49,694 nucleotides of DNA from Paenibacillus sp. SYP-B3998 (GTDB taxonomy: Bacteria > Bacillota > Bacilli > Paenibacillales > NBRC-103111): assembly GCF_010820665.1 (NCBI RefSeq), contig NZ_JAAIKC010000022.1:1-49694 (forward strand). The letters are read 5' to 3'. Below, piece by piece: positions 1 through 7,941 of this stretch; positions within the stretch are counted from its first letter, which is position 1; each line of letters opens with the position of its first letter. The translations under genes were made by a program, and so were the position numbers. The notes beneath the pieces were generated by a model, which was not told the origin of the DNA, made no database searches, and saw only the letters and a list, made by a program, of their open reading frames with translations.

Positions 1-138
1 AGCCGTTTCTGGATACAATTCTCCAGCAAAATTCCCAATCTTAGGCACTAAAAATATGCACAAAGCGAGAATTGGGATTCCAATAAGAATAACAGCTATC
101 TTCAAAAAGAGTGTTTTTCCTCGTTTCGTAAACTGCAC
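1..138 (-). CDS. DUF2975-type membrane protein, N-terminal part (cut by window edge)
   Basis: Reading the minus strand from a GTG at 138 gives about 46 residues that run off the left edge. They start with a short basic stretch (FTKRGKTLFLKIAV), continue into one hydrophobic segment (IGIPILALCIFLVP) and then PKIGNFAGELYPE. This order matches, from memory, the N-terminus of DUF2975 proteins, small Firmicutes membrane proteins usually paired with a YozG-like HTH regulator. The start is uncertain: a GAGG stretch almost touches the GTG and a stop lies just upstream. Function is unknown beyond membrane location. Confidence 0.55.
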   Translation of the reverse strand, partial: MQFTKRGKTLFLKIAVILIGIPILALCIFLVPKIGNFAGELYPETA

Positions 139-280
139 CTCACTTATTTAATGTCAGTTTTTACTTTACAACATAATTTATCGTTTTACAATAAATTAAT
201 ATCGTTTTTGATAAAAATAAAAAGTATTTCTCATTACAAAGAAATGCTCTTAATTTTAAATGTTAAATTTACAACTTATT

Positions 281-335
281 CAACAAAACTGCCCGTTAGC
301 GGAGCGAAGGGCTGTAACGCTGCAACGCTTGCCAA
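281..335. repeat. Dispersed intergenic repeat (type 1), left-arm copy
   Basis: The sequence CAACAAAACTGCCCGTTAGC is the best-preserved left arm of a repeat family found throughout the window. Only the left arm is clear here; the following ~30 bases are degenerate. It sits between the divergent DUF2975 gene and the MerR promoter. Confidence 0.6.
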
Positions 336-442
336 ATACAACTTATTTCTCTCAGCGACAATCGGTACAACTTTTATGGTGATCCGACAAGCCTGCCAAC
401 ATATCGCGTTTGTTGGTGAAACCCCTAACCCAAAGAAAATCA

Positions 443-473
443 TTGCATTCGAGTTTACTCGAAGGTATATACT
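443..473 (+). promoter_or_regulatory. MerR-type promoter with 19-bp spacer and operator palindrome
   Basis: TTGCAT at 443-448 and TATACT at 468-473 are separated by 19 bp, the over-long spacer typical of MerR-family targets. Positions 448-463 form the perfect dyad TTCGAGT-TT-ACTCGAA lying across the spacer, as in AdhR/NmlR-like operators. The ATG of the MerR gene begins only 7 bp after the -10, so this looks like autoregulation with an almost leaderless transcript. Confidence 0.8.
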
Positions 474-479
474 TGGTTC

Positions 480-863
480 ATGGAAAACTTATTAAGCATT
501 CGACAAGTCGCTACTGTCACAGGTCTTAGTGTCCACACACTTCGCTATTATGAGAATATAGGTCTGCTATGTTCCATTGATCGCAATGAAAATGGGTATC
601 GATGTTATTCTTCAGCAGACATTACTTGGATTGAGTTTTTAACTCGTCTTAAAGCCACTGGAATGTCAATTACCAAAATGCTAGAAATCGCCGAACTCCG
701 GAGGCAGGGTGATTCAACTCTAACTGAACGGAGGATACTTCTCGAGGATCACTATGAAAAAGTTCAACAACACATGGTTGAACTTCAGGAAAATCTAAAT
801 TTGCTTGCACATAAAATCGTTATTTACAAGGAAATGGAGGACAATTTTGCAAAAGAGCATTAA
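480..863 (+). CDS. MerR-family transcriptional regulator
   Basis: A 127-residue DNA-binding regulator. Residues about 5-30 form the winged-helix part with the signature HTLRYYENIGLL, followed by the basic wing and a long C-terminal dimerisation helix (residues about 75-120). There is no long effector-binding domain and no Cys cluster, so it resembles the small AdhR/NmlR-like aldehyde or electrophile sensors more than metal sensors; that assignment is inference. The start is the ATG at 480, because no earlier in-frame ATG exists and the promoter dyad lies just upstream. No ribosome binding site precedes it, which suggests leaderless translation. The MFS pump 180 bp downstream on the same strand is a plausible second target. 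Confidence 0.88.
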   Translation: MENLLSIRQVATVTGLSVHTLRYYENIGLLCSIDRNENGYRCYSSADITWIEFLTRLKATGMSITKMLEIAELRRQGDSTLTERRILLEDHYEKVQQHMVELQENLNLLAHKIVIYKEMEDNFAKEH

Positions 864-1042
864 ATAAGTATATTTACGATAAAGTATCATACCATCTCAA
901 GAAATATCATATCGGTGTGGAGCTGCCTGAAACCAGCAACACCAAATGATATTTTTGAGAGCGCATATCAATGGAAACCATTTCATTCCATTTATTGTTT
1001 ATATAGGATTTAGATCAAATAGAGGAGATGATACCCATTCAC

Positions 1043-2218
1043 ATGAAAAAGCCATTTCTTACTTATATCATCGCTCTCGGCATATTTGGAATCATCAATA
1101 CGGAACTTGGTGTTGTGGGCGTTTTACCGCAGATTACGAAGAATTTCCAAATCAGCGTTTCCCAAGCAGGTTTACTTGTAAGCATGTTTGCTCTTATCAT
1201 CGCGCTTTCGGGCCCGTTTATGACATTATTATTTTCAGGAATAAATCGTAAAAAAATCTTAGCAGGTGTCATTGCCCTTTTTGCAATCTCCAATCTTGTT
1301 TCAGCATTCGCCCCTAACTACACGGTTCTATTAATTGTTCGTGTCCTACCTGCTTTTCTTCATCCCGTTTATTTCTCAGTTGCATTTGCGGCTGCTGCCA
1401 GTTCTGTCCCAAAAGAACAAAGTGCCAGGGCAGTGGGCAGAGTTTTTACAGGCGTAACTGTAGGGATGGTTTTAGGGGTTCCGATCACATCATTTATTGG
1501 GGATCAGTTTTCACTTGACGCTGCATTTCTCTTTTCCGCAATTATTAATGTTATCACATTTATCGGAATTATAAGTTGGATTCCATCCCTACCAGTAACA
1601 GAAAAACTGTCCTACGGGAAACAATTGAAAGTTTTGGTGAAACCTCAATTATGGCTTAGCATTGCAGCCGCTTGTTTCATTCTTGCAGCATTATACTCCG
1701 TATATGCCTATTTTGCTGAATATCTTGGAAAAGTAACGAACATGAATGGTAAAACAATAAGTGCCATGTTGATTCTTTTTGGGGCGAGCGGTGTTTTCGG
1801 TAACCTGCAGACAGCAAAGCTATTAAGTAAAAATATGATCAAAACTACCATTTATTATCCTTTGGTCATGGGAGTGATTTATTTATTGATATCTTATGCA
1901 GGGGCATATATCATTCCAATGACCGTTATTATCATAGTATGGGGGGCTATTTTTACCGGCGGTCTCATTGTAAGCCAAACTTGGTTAACTTCTGAGGCAT
2001 CAGAAGCACCTGAGTTTGCCAACAGCTTGTTTGTATCCTTTGGAAATTTGGGTGTCGCATTAGGCACCGTAACAGGTGGCTGGTTTTTATCCCAACTGGG
2101 AATACAACGGATTATTTTTAGCGGTGCAATTTTTCTAATGCTTGCATTCATCTGTATTGGACTAAAAATAAAGCTTTTTGATCAAAAACAAGAGAAGATC
2201 TATCAATCAAACGATTGA
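1043..2218 (+). CDS. MFS efflux transporter (AraJ/YdhP-like drug:H+ antiporter)
   Basis: A 391-residue major facilitator with about 12 hydrophobic segments. The N-terminus carries GIINTELGVVGVLPQI, and the C-terminal half carries SQTWLTSEASEAPEFANSLF, both typical of the DHA12 exporters related to AraJ, YdhP and chloramphenicol efflux proteins. It would use the proton gradient to export small toxic compounds. I chose the ATG at 1043 because the AGAGGAG site at 1021-1027 is too close to the ATG at 1028 and the family starts at MKKPFLTY. The MerR gene upstream may control it. A good intrinsic terminator follows at 2229-2275. The substrate cannot be told from sequence. Confidence 0.85.
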   Translation: MKKPFLTYIIALGIFGIINTELGVVGVLPQITKNFQISVSQAGLLVSMFALIIALSGPFMTLLFSGINRKKILAGVIALFAISNLVSAFAPNYTVLLIVRVLPAFLHPVYFSVAFAAAASSVPKEQSARAVGRVFTGVTVGMVLGVPITSFIGDQFSLDAAFLFSAIINVITFIGIISWIPSLPVTEKLSYGKQLKVLVKPQLWLSIAAACFILAALYSVYAYFAEYLGKVTNMNGKTISAMLILFGASGVFGNLQTAKLLSKNMIKTTIYYPLVMGVIYLLISYAGAYIIPMTVIIIVWGAIFTGGLIVSQTWLTSEASEAPEFANSLFVSFGNLGVALGTVTGGWFLSQLGIQRIIFSGAIFLMLAFICIGLKIKLFDQKQEKIYQSND

Positions 2219-2228
2219 TAAAATGAAC

Positions 2229-2275
2229 CAGCGGCAGATCAGGACGCAAAATAGTCCTAGACTGCCGCTGTTTTT
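2229..2275 (+). terminator. Intrinsic terminator after the MFS gene
   Basis: CAGCGGCAG at 2229-2237 pairs with CTGCCGCTG at 2262-2270, with a smaller inner GGAC/GTCC helix, followed by five T residues. Confidence 0.85.
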
Positions 2276-2398
2276 AACTCGTCCCAATTACCCTTGTACT
2301 GCACACATTGTTCTTTCGTAAAAACTGAATGACAACAATTCCGCAAACGTATCCCATCTAGCCTTTGAGTCTTCAGTTCTGCTCCCTTTCTGATTCAA

Positions 2399-2485
2399 TT
2401 ATCGTTCTCGGTTAGCGTAACGAAAGGCTGCCTAGCGACAGCCCTTCTCAGTGTTGAACTATAGTTTTTCGTTAGTTGAATGAAT
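2399..2485. repeat. Dispersed intergenic repeat (type 1), nearly full copy
   Basis: Arms ATCGTTCTCGGTTAGCGTAA (2401-2420) and ATAGTTTTTCGTTAGTTGAA (2461-2480) flank a degenerate GGCTG/CAGCC hairpin. Both arms share the CGTTAG-TTAA core of the family. Confidence 0.7.
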
Positions 2486-2609
2486 CAGGAGCCCATGTAG
2501 AAATACCATCCCCGGGAGTGGCGATGACAAGCATCTCATTACCGGTGTATCCTTACTGTAACTGTGAAAACACAATGGATTTCTTCCCATAGCTAACTGT
2601 GATTCACTA

Positions 2610-2638
2610 AAAAGACGCTCCTTGCAGGAGTGTCTTTT
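2610..2638. terminator. Bidirectional terminator-like hairpin
   Basis: AAAAGACGCTCC and the near-complement AGGAGTGTCTTTT are separated by a TTGC loop, with A and T runs on the two sides, so it could act in either direction. No intact gene directly abuts it. Confidence 0.6.
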
Positions 2639-3070
2639 CTCTTTTTAGACCAATTCTAATTAAGGCTTCATTCCGATCTGAACAAAGAAGAGCCTAAAGA
2701 CTCAAAAATAGAAAGCAAGTCTAAATGGGGTCCCACCAGCAAAACGCGGATTAACAAAGTTAAGGGGGAATTTACCCAAAGAACATCTATTTTTACCACG
2801 ATAAGAAGTCTTGCCGTACTGAAAACCCTTGCCAATCCTTCGTTCTCAGTCATTAACGAAATCGATCTGTCTGTTTGAGATATACCCCAAACTGATGTCA
2901 GACTGCAGTCTTAAAATCGTCTAGATAGGGTCGTTCTCGTCTTTTTCTGACGCCTCATTCACCGACTCTATGAGCCTAGCTGGACACATTGACGGCTCAG
3001 CGTTGTAAATCAGCGTTTTGTTGGCGATACCCCGTTATGATTATAAAAAAAGGGCAGGGTTTAAAAAGAT

Positions 3071-3304
3071 TTAAGATTGTGGATATCTGCACTTATCTTT
3101 CATCGTATTGTTAATAATTAAAGACATGAAGGATTGAGAGATTGATAGAGGGGATGGCGGACGTAGCCCACCGGGAGGAGCTAGGAGGAATAGAACACCT
3201 TTGTATCCTAGCTGGTTCATGACCGATTTCACACTATCTAATTGACTGCCAACAAATATATGGGTTATGGCTTTTTCTGCGAACTCTTTATTTTCAGCAT
3301 TCAA
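3071..3304 (-). CDS. Small unrecognised ORF (possibly a 3'-broken gene)
   Basis: A 77-codon minus-strand frame starts with ATG at 3304, preceded at a good distance by the strong ribosome binding site GAGGTGATT. The first ~40 residues (NKEFAEKAITHIFVGSQLDS, then VKSVMNQLGYKGVLF) look like a normal soluble protein, while the rest is rich in Pro and Leu and unlike a natural C-terminus. It may be the start of a gene whose remainder was replaced by unrelated DNA. No family is recognised. Confidence 0.35.
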   Translation of the reverse strand: MNAENKEFAEKAITHIFVGSQLDSVKSVMNQLGYKGVLFLLAPPGGLRPPSPLSISQSFMSLIINNTMKDKCRYPQS

Positions 3305-3524
3305 CTAAATCACCTCAGCTGGCCACCACAATTACTTTATAGAAGTCTTCAATGCTCCACATTAGACTCAGAGGTTAACTGGTACACATGTATTTTAGCA
3401 TGAAGCTCAAATGCGGTAAAAGCCAATTTATTGAGCTCCTTCGTAACGATCCCACGCTCACTTTGTGTTGCGGTTCTCCACGCTTTCTGTAACTGCAAAT
3501 TTTTTAAAAACGCCGATCCGCACC

Positions 3525-3553
3525 TTGCAAAAACAACTTTTCTTGGGTACAAT
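3525..3553 (+). promoter_or_regulatory. Sigma-A promoter of the aminoglycoside resistance gene
   Basis: TTGCAA at 3525-3530 and TACAAT at 3548-3553 are separated by exactly 17 bp. The transcript would start near 3560 and carry a ~120-nt leader before the nucleotidyltransferase gene. Confidence 0.75.
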
Positions 3554-3584
3554 TTCCATAATAAACCTTGTAGGAGGAAATCCA

Positions 3585-3611
3585 ATGCATCCTCAAAAAG
3601 TCCCCCGTTAA
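3585..3611 (+). CDS. Putative 8-residue leader peptide
   Basis: Within the ~120-nt leader of the ANT gene, a strong site TAGGAGG (3571-3577) precedes an ATG at 3585 that opens the short frame MHPQKVPR and stops at 3611. The GGAGGA of this site can pair with TCCTCC at 3620-3625, so translation and leader folding may be coupled. This suggests attenuation by a translation-inhibiting antibiotic, but the downstream ribosome binding site is not clearly sequestered, so the idea is tentative. Confidence 0.45.
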   Translation: MHPQKVPR

Positions 3612-3678
3612 GCCCGAGGTCCTCCATCCATGTGTTAGTCGCTATTCACCCAAATTAATCAAAGGGAGATGCACGCTA

Positions 3679-4449
3679 ATGCACATGAATGGACCTGTAA
3701 ATATTACACGAAACGAAAGACTCCAGACCTGCCACGAAATTGCTTCGAGATTACGTGAGGTATACCGAGAACGAATCCTTGCCATTGGGGTCTACGGTTC
3801 TGTTTCCAGAGGTACAGACGGTCCTTTCTCGGACATTGAGATGTTTTGCGTACTAAATAAATCAAGCGAATCCGTAGATTTTAGCTATGAATGGTCGGCA
3901 GGGCCATGGAAAGCAGAAGTGGACGTCTGTAGTGCGGACATTCTCCTTAATTCCGCCTCTACTGTTGAGGGAAGATGGCCTTTGACGCATGGACCATTCT
4001 TTTCTCAACTTAGCCTGTATGATCCAAAAGGCTTTTTCCAAAAATTAAAGGAAGCTGCCTTAGCACCAACAAAGGAAGATTTCAGGCATGCAATCAATGA
4101 AGTCCTTGTAGGGGAAGTGTACGAGCTTATTGGGAAACTAAGAAATGTCAGTCTTAACGGCCCTCACACCTACTTGCCGTACTTGGCAATGGAGTTCGCC
4201 CAATACGGAGCGATGTTAGTAGGGTTGCACAACCAAAGACTTTTCTCGACTGGCTCAATGGTTCTACCGGAATCACTAGAACTGCCTAGTCGTCCAGAAG
4301 GATTCGACAATGTTGTTCGGATGGTTATGTCTGGAGAATTAGCAGAACCTTCAAAGATCGTTGCAGCTTGTGAAAATTACTGGAATGGCCTTGTGAATTG
4401 GGCAGCCGAACATGACTACGTAATTAGTACACAACGAATCCCCTTTTGA
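3679..4449 (+). CDS. Aminoglycoside 4'-O-nucleotidyltransferase, ANT(4')-like
   Basis: A 256-residue enzyme expected to transfer AMP from ATP to the 4'-hydroxyl of kanamycin-, tobramycin- or amikacin-type aminoglycosides in the cytoplasm. The N-terminus has the nucleotidyltransferase signature AIGVYGSVSRGTDGPFSDIE, with the G-S motif and the two metal-binding acidic residues of D-x-E, and a further acidic residue in WKAEVDVCSADI. The pattern MNGP...TR.ER near the start, WPLTHG in the middle and the ending RIPF recall ANT(4')-Ia of staphylococci, which has nearly the same length. Two in-frame starts exist (3679 and 3685); 3679 fits the AAGGGAG site better, while the family start is MNGP at 3685. 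Promoter, leader peptide and terminator make it a one-gene unit. Confidence 0.88.
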   Translation: MHMNGPVNITRNERLQTCHEIASRLREVYRERILAIGVYGSVSRGTDGPFSDIEMFCVLNKSSESVDFSYEWSAGPWKAEVDVCSADILLNSASTVEGRWPLTHGPFFSQLSLYDPKGFFQKLKEAALAPTKEDFRHAINEVLVGEVYELIGKLRNVSLNGPHTYLPYLAMEFAQYGAMLVGLHNQRLFSTGSMVLPESLELPSRPEGFDNVVRMVMSGELAEPSKIVAACENYWNGLVNWAAEHDYVISTQRIPF

Positions 4450-4497
4450 TCTGCAAATGCGACACTTACATTAATATATTATGATTTTGATATGCCA

Positions 4498-4525
4498 AAG
4501 ACCCCTTTCGCGAGGGGTCTTTTTT
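4498..4525 (+). terminator. Intrinsic terminator of the ANT gene
   Basis: AAAGACCCC and GGGGTCTTT pair around TTTCGCGA and are followed by T residues. It lies about 50 bp after the stop codon. Confidence 0.9.
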
Positions 4526-4581
4526 GGATGCGAATCATCAAGACTTGGTAGGATGTCGAATCTCTCCCCATACAGTATTCG

Positions 4582-4652
4582 CTGAACTACTAAACTCTCG
4601 TTAGTTCAACAAAAGGATGCTCCACGCCTTCGCTTAGGCTACGTCCTCCTCA
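4582..4652. repeat. Dispersed intergenic repeat (type 1), partial copy
   Basis: The arm CTACTAAACTCTCGTTAGTT followed by CAACAAAAGGA-type sequence and a degraded hairpin match the family. It lies between two convergent transcription units. Confidence 0.55.
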
Positions 4653-4821
4653 TTATATTCCATTTCGAAAATACTTTATTTTCACTTAACAGATTCTTCA
4701 AATCTGTTTTAGCATGGTCTCGGATGGACTCGTAAAAGGTTATGAAACTTACATCTCTTGATTTTCCTAGTCGAGGTCGACCATATACAATCATTCATGG
4801 AACCCCTTCGACCTTTGTTGG

Positions 4822-5319
4822 TTACTTGAACGCTTCATCAAATGCGCTTTCCATTTGCTCGGCCTCCTCGGATACTACGAAAAAGATATAGTTTCCTTTC
4901 TTTTTTAGGACATGCTTCTCAACGAGAAAATATTGGTCCGGACGATAATCTTTAAATTTGACCTCTTGCGCTTCTATTCTTTTCAATATTTTCTCTTGGA
5001 TGCTCTCCAGTTGATTTGCATCCTTCACTTTAATGACAGTCAGTTCGTCGGCTTTTATATTGGTTACAGCTGTATAAAGAATAAAACTCTCTACTTCCTG
5101 AGGTTTGATTTGATACAACTTTTCCAGTTTATGCGTATCATCTTCTTTCAAGTTATCAAGCTTGACTGTCTGTTTAATATGTTTTCCCACTTCGAGGGCT
5201 GAAAGATGACTCTCTCCTTCTTCCTTGCTAGAACAACCTACTGAAGCACCGAAGACAATGATATATACGAATATGCCCATAAACCATTTTTGGTTGATAT
5301 TTTCAAATTGCTTTATCAT
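4822..5319 (-). CDS. DUF4358 lipoprotein
   Basis: A 165-residue exported protein. The N-terminus has a hydrophobic signal segment (MGIFVYIIVFGASVGC) ending in a Cys that fits a lipobox. The mature part carries the pattern KPQEVESFILYTAVTNIKAD and LESIQEKILKRIEAQ, which I associate with DUF4358. It is the last gene of the MBOAT operon; its start overlaps the preceding stop by 4 bp, so the two are translationally coupled. DUF4358 proteins repeatedly occur beside MBOAT and DHHW genes, which suggests a role at the outer membrane face in polysaccharide acylation; its exact task is unknown. Confidence 0.8.
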   Translation of the reverse strand: MIKQFENINQKWFMGIFVYIIVFGASVGCSSKEEGESHLSALEVGKHIKQTVKLDNLKEDDTHKLEKLYQIKPQEVESFILYTAVTNIKADELTVIKVKDANQLESIQEKILKRIEAQEVKFKDYRPDQYFLVEKHVLKKKGNYIFFVVSEEAEQMESAFDEAFK

Positions 5320-6446
5320 TCGATCCCCTCACTTATATTTTTAATTGAGGGATCTTCAAAAAATGTATTTACATTATATAGAAGCAGCATGTCATTAATC
5401 TGATTGTCAAATAGGAGCGTATTCAAATTCTTTTCATAGTATCTAAGGTCTACAACATAGATTTCACTAAAATGTGGCGCTAAAAAGGGAATAAAGCAGT
5501 TGGCATAAGAATCCTTGACCACGAGCAGCTTCCTGCCCTCTGGATTGCCCGTTGTTATTTTTACGAGCGGATAATTCCCATCTAAAAAGACAGTATATTT
5601 ATCTTTTTTGCGGATATTATCCATCTCGTAGAGAGAATCCGTGCTTTGATTCTCATCGACATACTCTACTTTGTAAGCTACCTTCTCCTTCGGTGTAAAA
5701 AGTTCGATACTATCTGGATTTAAGTGTCTGAATCCGCTTTTGGAATAGAGCGAACCGTAGAATTCATCCGTCACCTTCGTAATGTTGAAATACGCCTCAT
5801 CCTTAGGAGTAAAGCCCATTTGTTCACTCAACGCCCGATATCCATAATAAGCGCCTCTTGTGGTCCAATGGTGGTCCGTTTGATAGAAAATATACTCTTC
5901 TTTTTTAGAACTTAACGCGGGATATAGATTGAGAAATCGAATGTCTCCGCGGAGAGATTGTTTCACTTTATCGATATACATCAACTCATCGCTGTCCGCG
6001 ACATAATCAGGGAGTTTATTGTCCAATACGCTGGCAGCCGTTGGCACGAGCATCACAAATTTACGTAGTGTAGGTGTGGCTATGTCGAAGGAATTGATCG
6101 CTCCTGCCTTTTCTTTCAAGTCCTCCGCTGCAGGTGGACTAAACTTCTGGATCAGGAATCCGTCCTTACCCAAGTAAACTCCGTTACTTTCCTTTTTCCC
6201 GAGAACCCGATCCGCATCTGATTTCACTCCGATCCACAAATTTCTTGCCATAAACTGGTCAGATATATATTTTTCATAATTAGAAGTGAATTTCCCAGAG
6301 ACAAGGCTTTGAAATGAGAATTTCGGCAGCTGCTCCAAATTCCGATTCTCCGAATCTGAAAATATTTTATTCGGATTGAATAAATTGAGTACAAGTATAA
6401 GTGCTATAAACAATAAGAGTACTATGGCCATCAAGTATTTATTCAA
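5316..6446 (-). CDS. DHHW-family (AlgJ/AlgX-like) surface protein
   Basis: A 376-residue protein with a single N-terminal membrane anchor (LMAIVLLLFIALILVLNLF). It has the diagnostic YQTDHHWTTRGAYYGYRAL at about residues 193-211 and a later KDSYANCFIPFL block, the pattern of the SGNH-like AlgJ/AlgX fold that gives DHHW proteins their name. In alginate systems such proteins take acyl groups delivered by an MBOAT protein and place them on the polymer outside the membrane. Here it lies 61 bp downstream of the MBOAT gene and overlaps the DUF4358 gene, which supports the same role. The polymer is not known. Confidence 0.85.
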   Translation of the reverse strand: MNKYLMAIVLLLFIALILVLNLFNPNKIFSDSENRNLEQLPKFSFQSLVSGKFTSNYEKYISDQFMARNLWIGVKSDADRVLGKKESNGVYLGKDGFLIQKFSPPAAEDLKEKAGAINSFDIATPTLRKFVMLVPTAASVLDNKLPDYVADSDELMYIDKVKQSLRGDIRFLNLYPALSSKKEEYIFYQTDHHWTTRGAYYGYRALSEQMGFTPKDEAYFNITKVTDEFYGSLYSKSGFRHLNPDSIELFTPKEKVAYKVEYVDENQSTDSLYEMDNIRKKDKYTVFLDGNYPLVKITTGNPEGRKLLVVKDSYANCFIPFLAPHFSEIYVVDLRYYEKNLNTLLFDNQINDMLLLYNVNTFFEDPSIKNISEGIE

Positions 6447-6507
6447 TTTATCATATCTTTTCAGAAAATCACCTCATTCTAAGGTGGCTAGCGTAGCAGC
6501 CATACGA

Positions 6508-7914
6508 TTAAAATCTAAAGTATAAGAAAGGGTTGTAGGTTTCATTGACCAAATAAGCTGTTGAAAGAACCATTAAACTGACATAAATCGCCTGAGCCAC
6601 GATAACGCCTGACATGTTCAACTTGTCTTTGAGGTATTGAAAAGCCCTTTGGGGAAGCGGTGTTGCGCAAATCGCCACAACCAGTAACAATCCGAGATTC
6701 GTCGATAAATAATACAGAGCCTGACGATCCGCAAAATCATGCGTGCCGAAACCAAACATCGTTCCGATGAATTCCATCGCTACAAAAAGATCTTCGAATT
6801 CAAAGAGTACCCACCCTACAATCACGATTATCAATGTATAAAGATGTCCTACAAAGCTAGGTCTATGCGTAAGCCATTTTAGTAGAAACAGCTTTTCAAC
6901 CGTTACAAACAAACCAAAGTATAGTCCCCATAGAACGAAATTCCAACTTGCCCCATGCCATAATCCGGTCAGCAGCCATACCACGAACAGATTTCGAAAC
7001 TGCTTCAGCTTCCCTACTCGATTACCGCCAAGCGGAATGTAGACATATTCACGAAACCAAGAGCCCAGTGAGATGTGCCACCTACGCCAAAACTCCGTTA
7101 CGCTTTTGGATATATAGGGATAATTGAAGTTCTCCATGAAATTAAACCCAAACATCTTACCCAGCCCCCGTGCCATATCTGAATATCCACTAAAGTCAAA
7201 ATAAATTTGGAAGGTAAAGGCCAAGATGCCGAGCCATGCTGAAAGCACCGTAAGATCGTCCATCGGCGTTACTTTCACACTCGTCCAAAGCAGTCCGATA
7301 TTATTAGCAAGCAGCACTTTTTTGGCAAGCCCTCTAATGAATAATTCTGCGCCTTCACCAAACTGATCCAAAGCCACTTTTCTTGCAATCAACTGCTTGG
7401 AAATATCGCCGTATTTCACAATCGGACCCGCAACAAGCTGTGGGAACATCGTCACATAGGAACCAAAAGATATCATATTCTTTTGTGCAGCTACTTTATC
7501 CCGATAGACATCCACTATATAAGACATCGTCTGAAAGGTATAAAAGGATATTCCTATTGGAAGCGGCAGAGCTGTCACATGAATATTCAAGTGGAATAGT
7601 TGATTGATATTATCTACGACAAAGCCATAGTATTTGAAGAAACAAAGTATCCCTATACTAACGACCAAGGAATTGATAAATATCGCTTGAGCAATCCACT
7701 TATGACTTCTATACTTCTCGATCAGCAAACCGTTCATAAAGTCGAAACCCGTAGAAAAGATCATGATGAGTATATATAGCGGTTCACCCCATGCATAGAA
7801 CACCAAACTTACGACGAGCAGGACAAAGTTCCGAAGAACCTTAGGTGAGACATAGTAAACAAGAATCGTCAGAGGCAGAAACAAGAAAAGAAATATAAGA
7901 CTACTAAATACCAA
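6508..7914 (-). CDS. MBOAT-family O-acyltransferase (AlgI/DltB-like)
   Basis: A 468-residue polytopic membrane protein with about 10-12 hydrophobic segments. The region TEFWRRWHISLGSWFREYVY and the downstream LLTGLWHGASWNFVLWGLYF carry the two conserved His positions of MBOAT acyltransferases. These enzymes move an acyl group, usually acetyl from a cytoplasmic donor, across the membrane for transfer to a surface polymer. The adjacent SGNH lipoprotein, DHHW protein and DUF4358 lipoprotein complete a polysaccharide O-acylation operon. The gene starts with ATG at 7914, 27 bp after the SGNH gene, behind a GGAGG-type site. Confidence 0.93.
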   Translation of the reverse strand: MVFSSLIFLFLFLPLTILVYYVSPKVLRNFVLLVVSLVFYAWGEPLYILIMIFSTGFDFMNGLLIEKYRSHKWIAQAIFINSLVVSIGILCFFKYYGFVVDNINQLFHLNIHVTALPLPIGISFYTFQTMSYIVDVYRDKVAAQKNMISFGSYVTMFPQLVAGPIVKYGDISKQLIARKVALDQFGEGAELFIRGLAKKVLLANNIGLLWTSVKVTPMDDLTVLSAWLGILAFTFQIYFDFSGYSDMARGLGKMFGFNFMENFNYPYISKSVTEFWRRWHISLGSWFREYVYIPLGGNRVGKLKQFRNLFVVWLLTGLWHGASWNFVLWGLYFGLFVTVEKLFLLKWLTHRPSFVGHLYTLIIVIVGWVLFEFEDLFVAMEFIGTMFGFGTHDFADRQALYYLSTNLGLLLVVAICATPLPQRAFQYLKDKLNMSGVIVAQAIYVSLMVLSTAYLVNETYNPFLYFRF

Positions 7915-7941
7915 CGTTCATCTACCTCCTAAGCAAAACGC

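Larger units (their letters stand above)
2276..3070. other. Gene-poor stretch with one repeat and one hairpin
   Basis: I see no convincing gene here. It holds a type-1 repeat (2399-2485) and a terminator-like hairpin (2610-2638). A 61-codon minus-strand frame at 2668-2853 has no ribosome binding site and no recognisable motif. Confidence 0.6.

Noticed and set aside
151..495. 114-codon ORF upstream of the MerR gene
   Set aside because: It runs through a type-1 repeat and the MerR promoter, has no ribosome binding site and no natural-looking sequence.
2668..2853. 61-codon minus-strand ORF
   Set aside because: No ribosome binding site, hydrophobic but without clear topology, not supported by context.
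3349..3658. ORFs on both strands across the ANT leader (92 and 75 codons)
   Set aside because: They overlap the promoter and leader of the resistance gene on one strand, lack ribosome binding sites and match no family.
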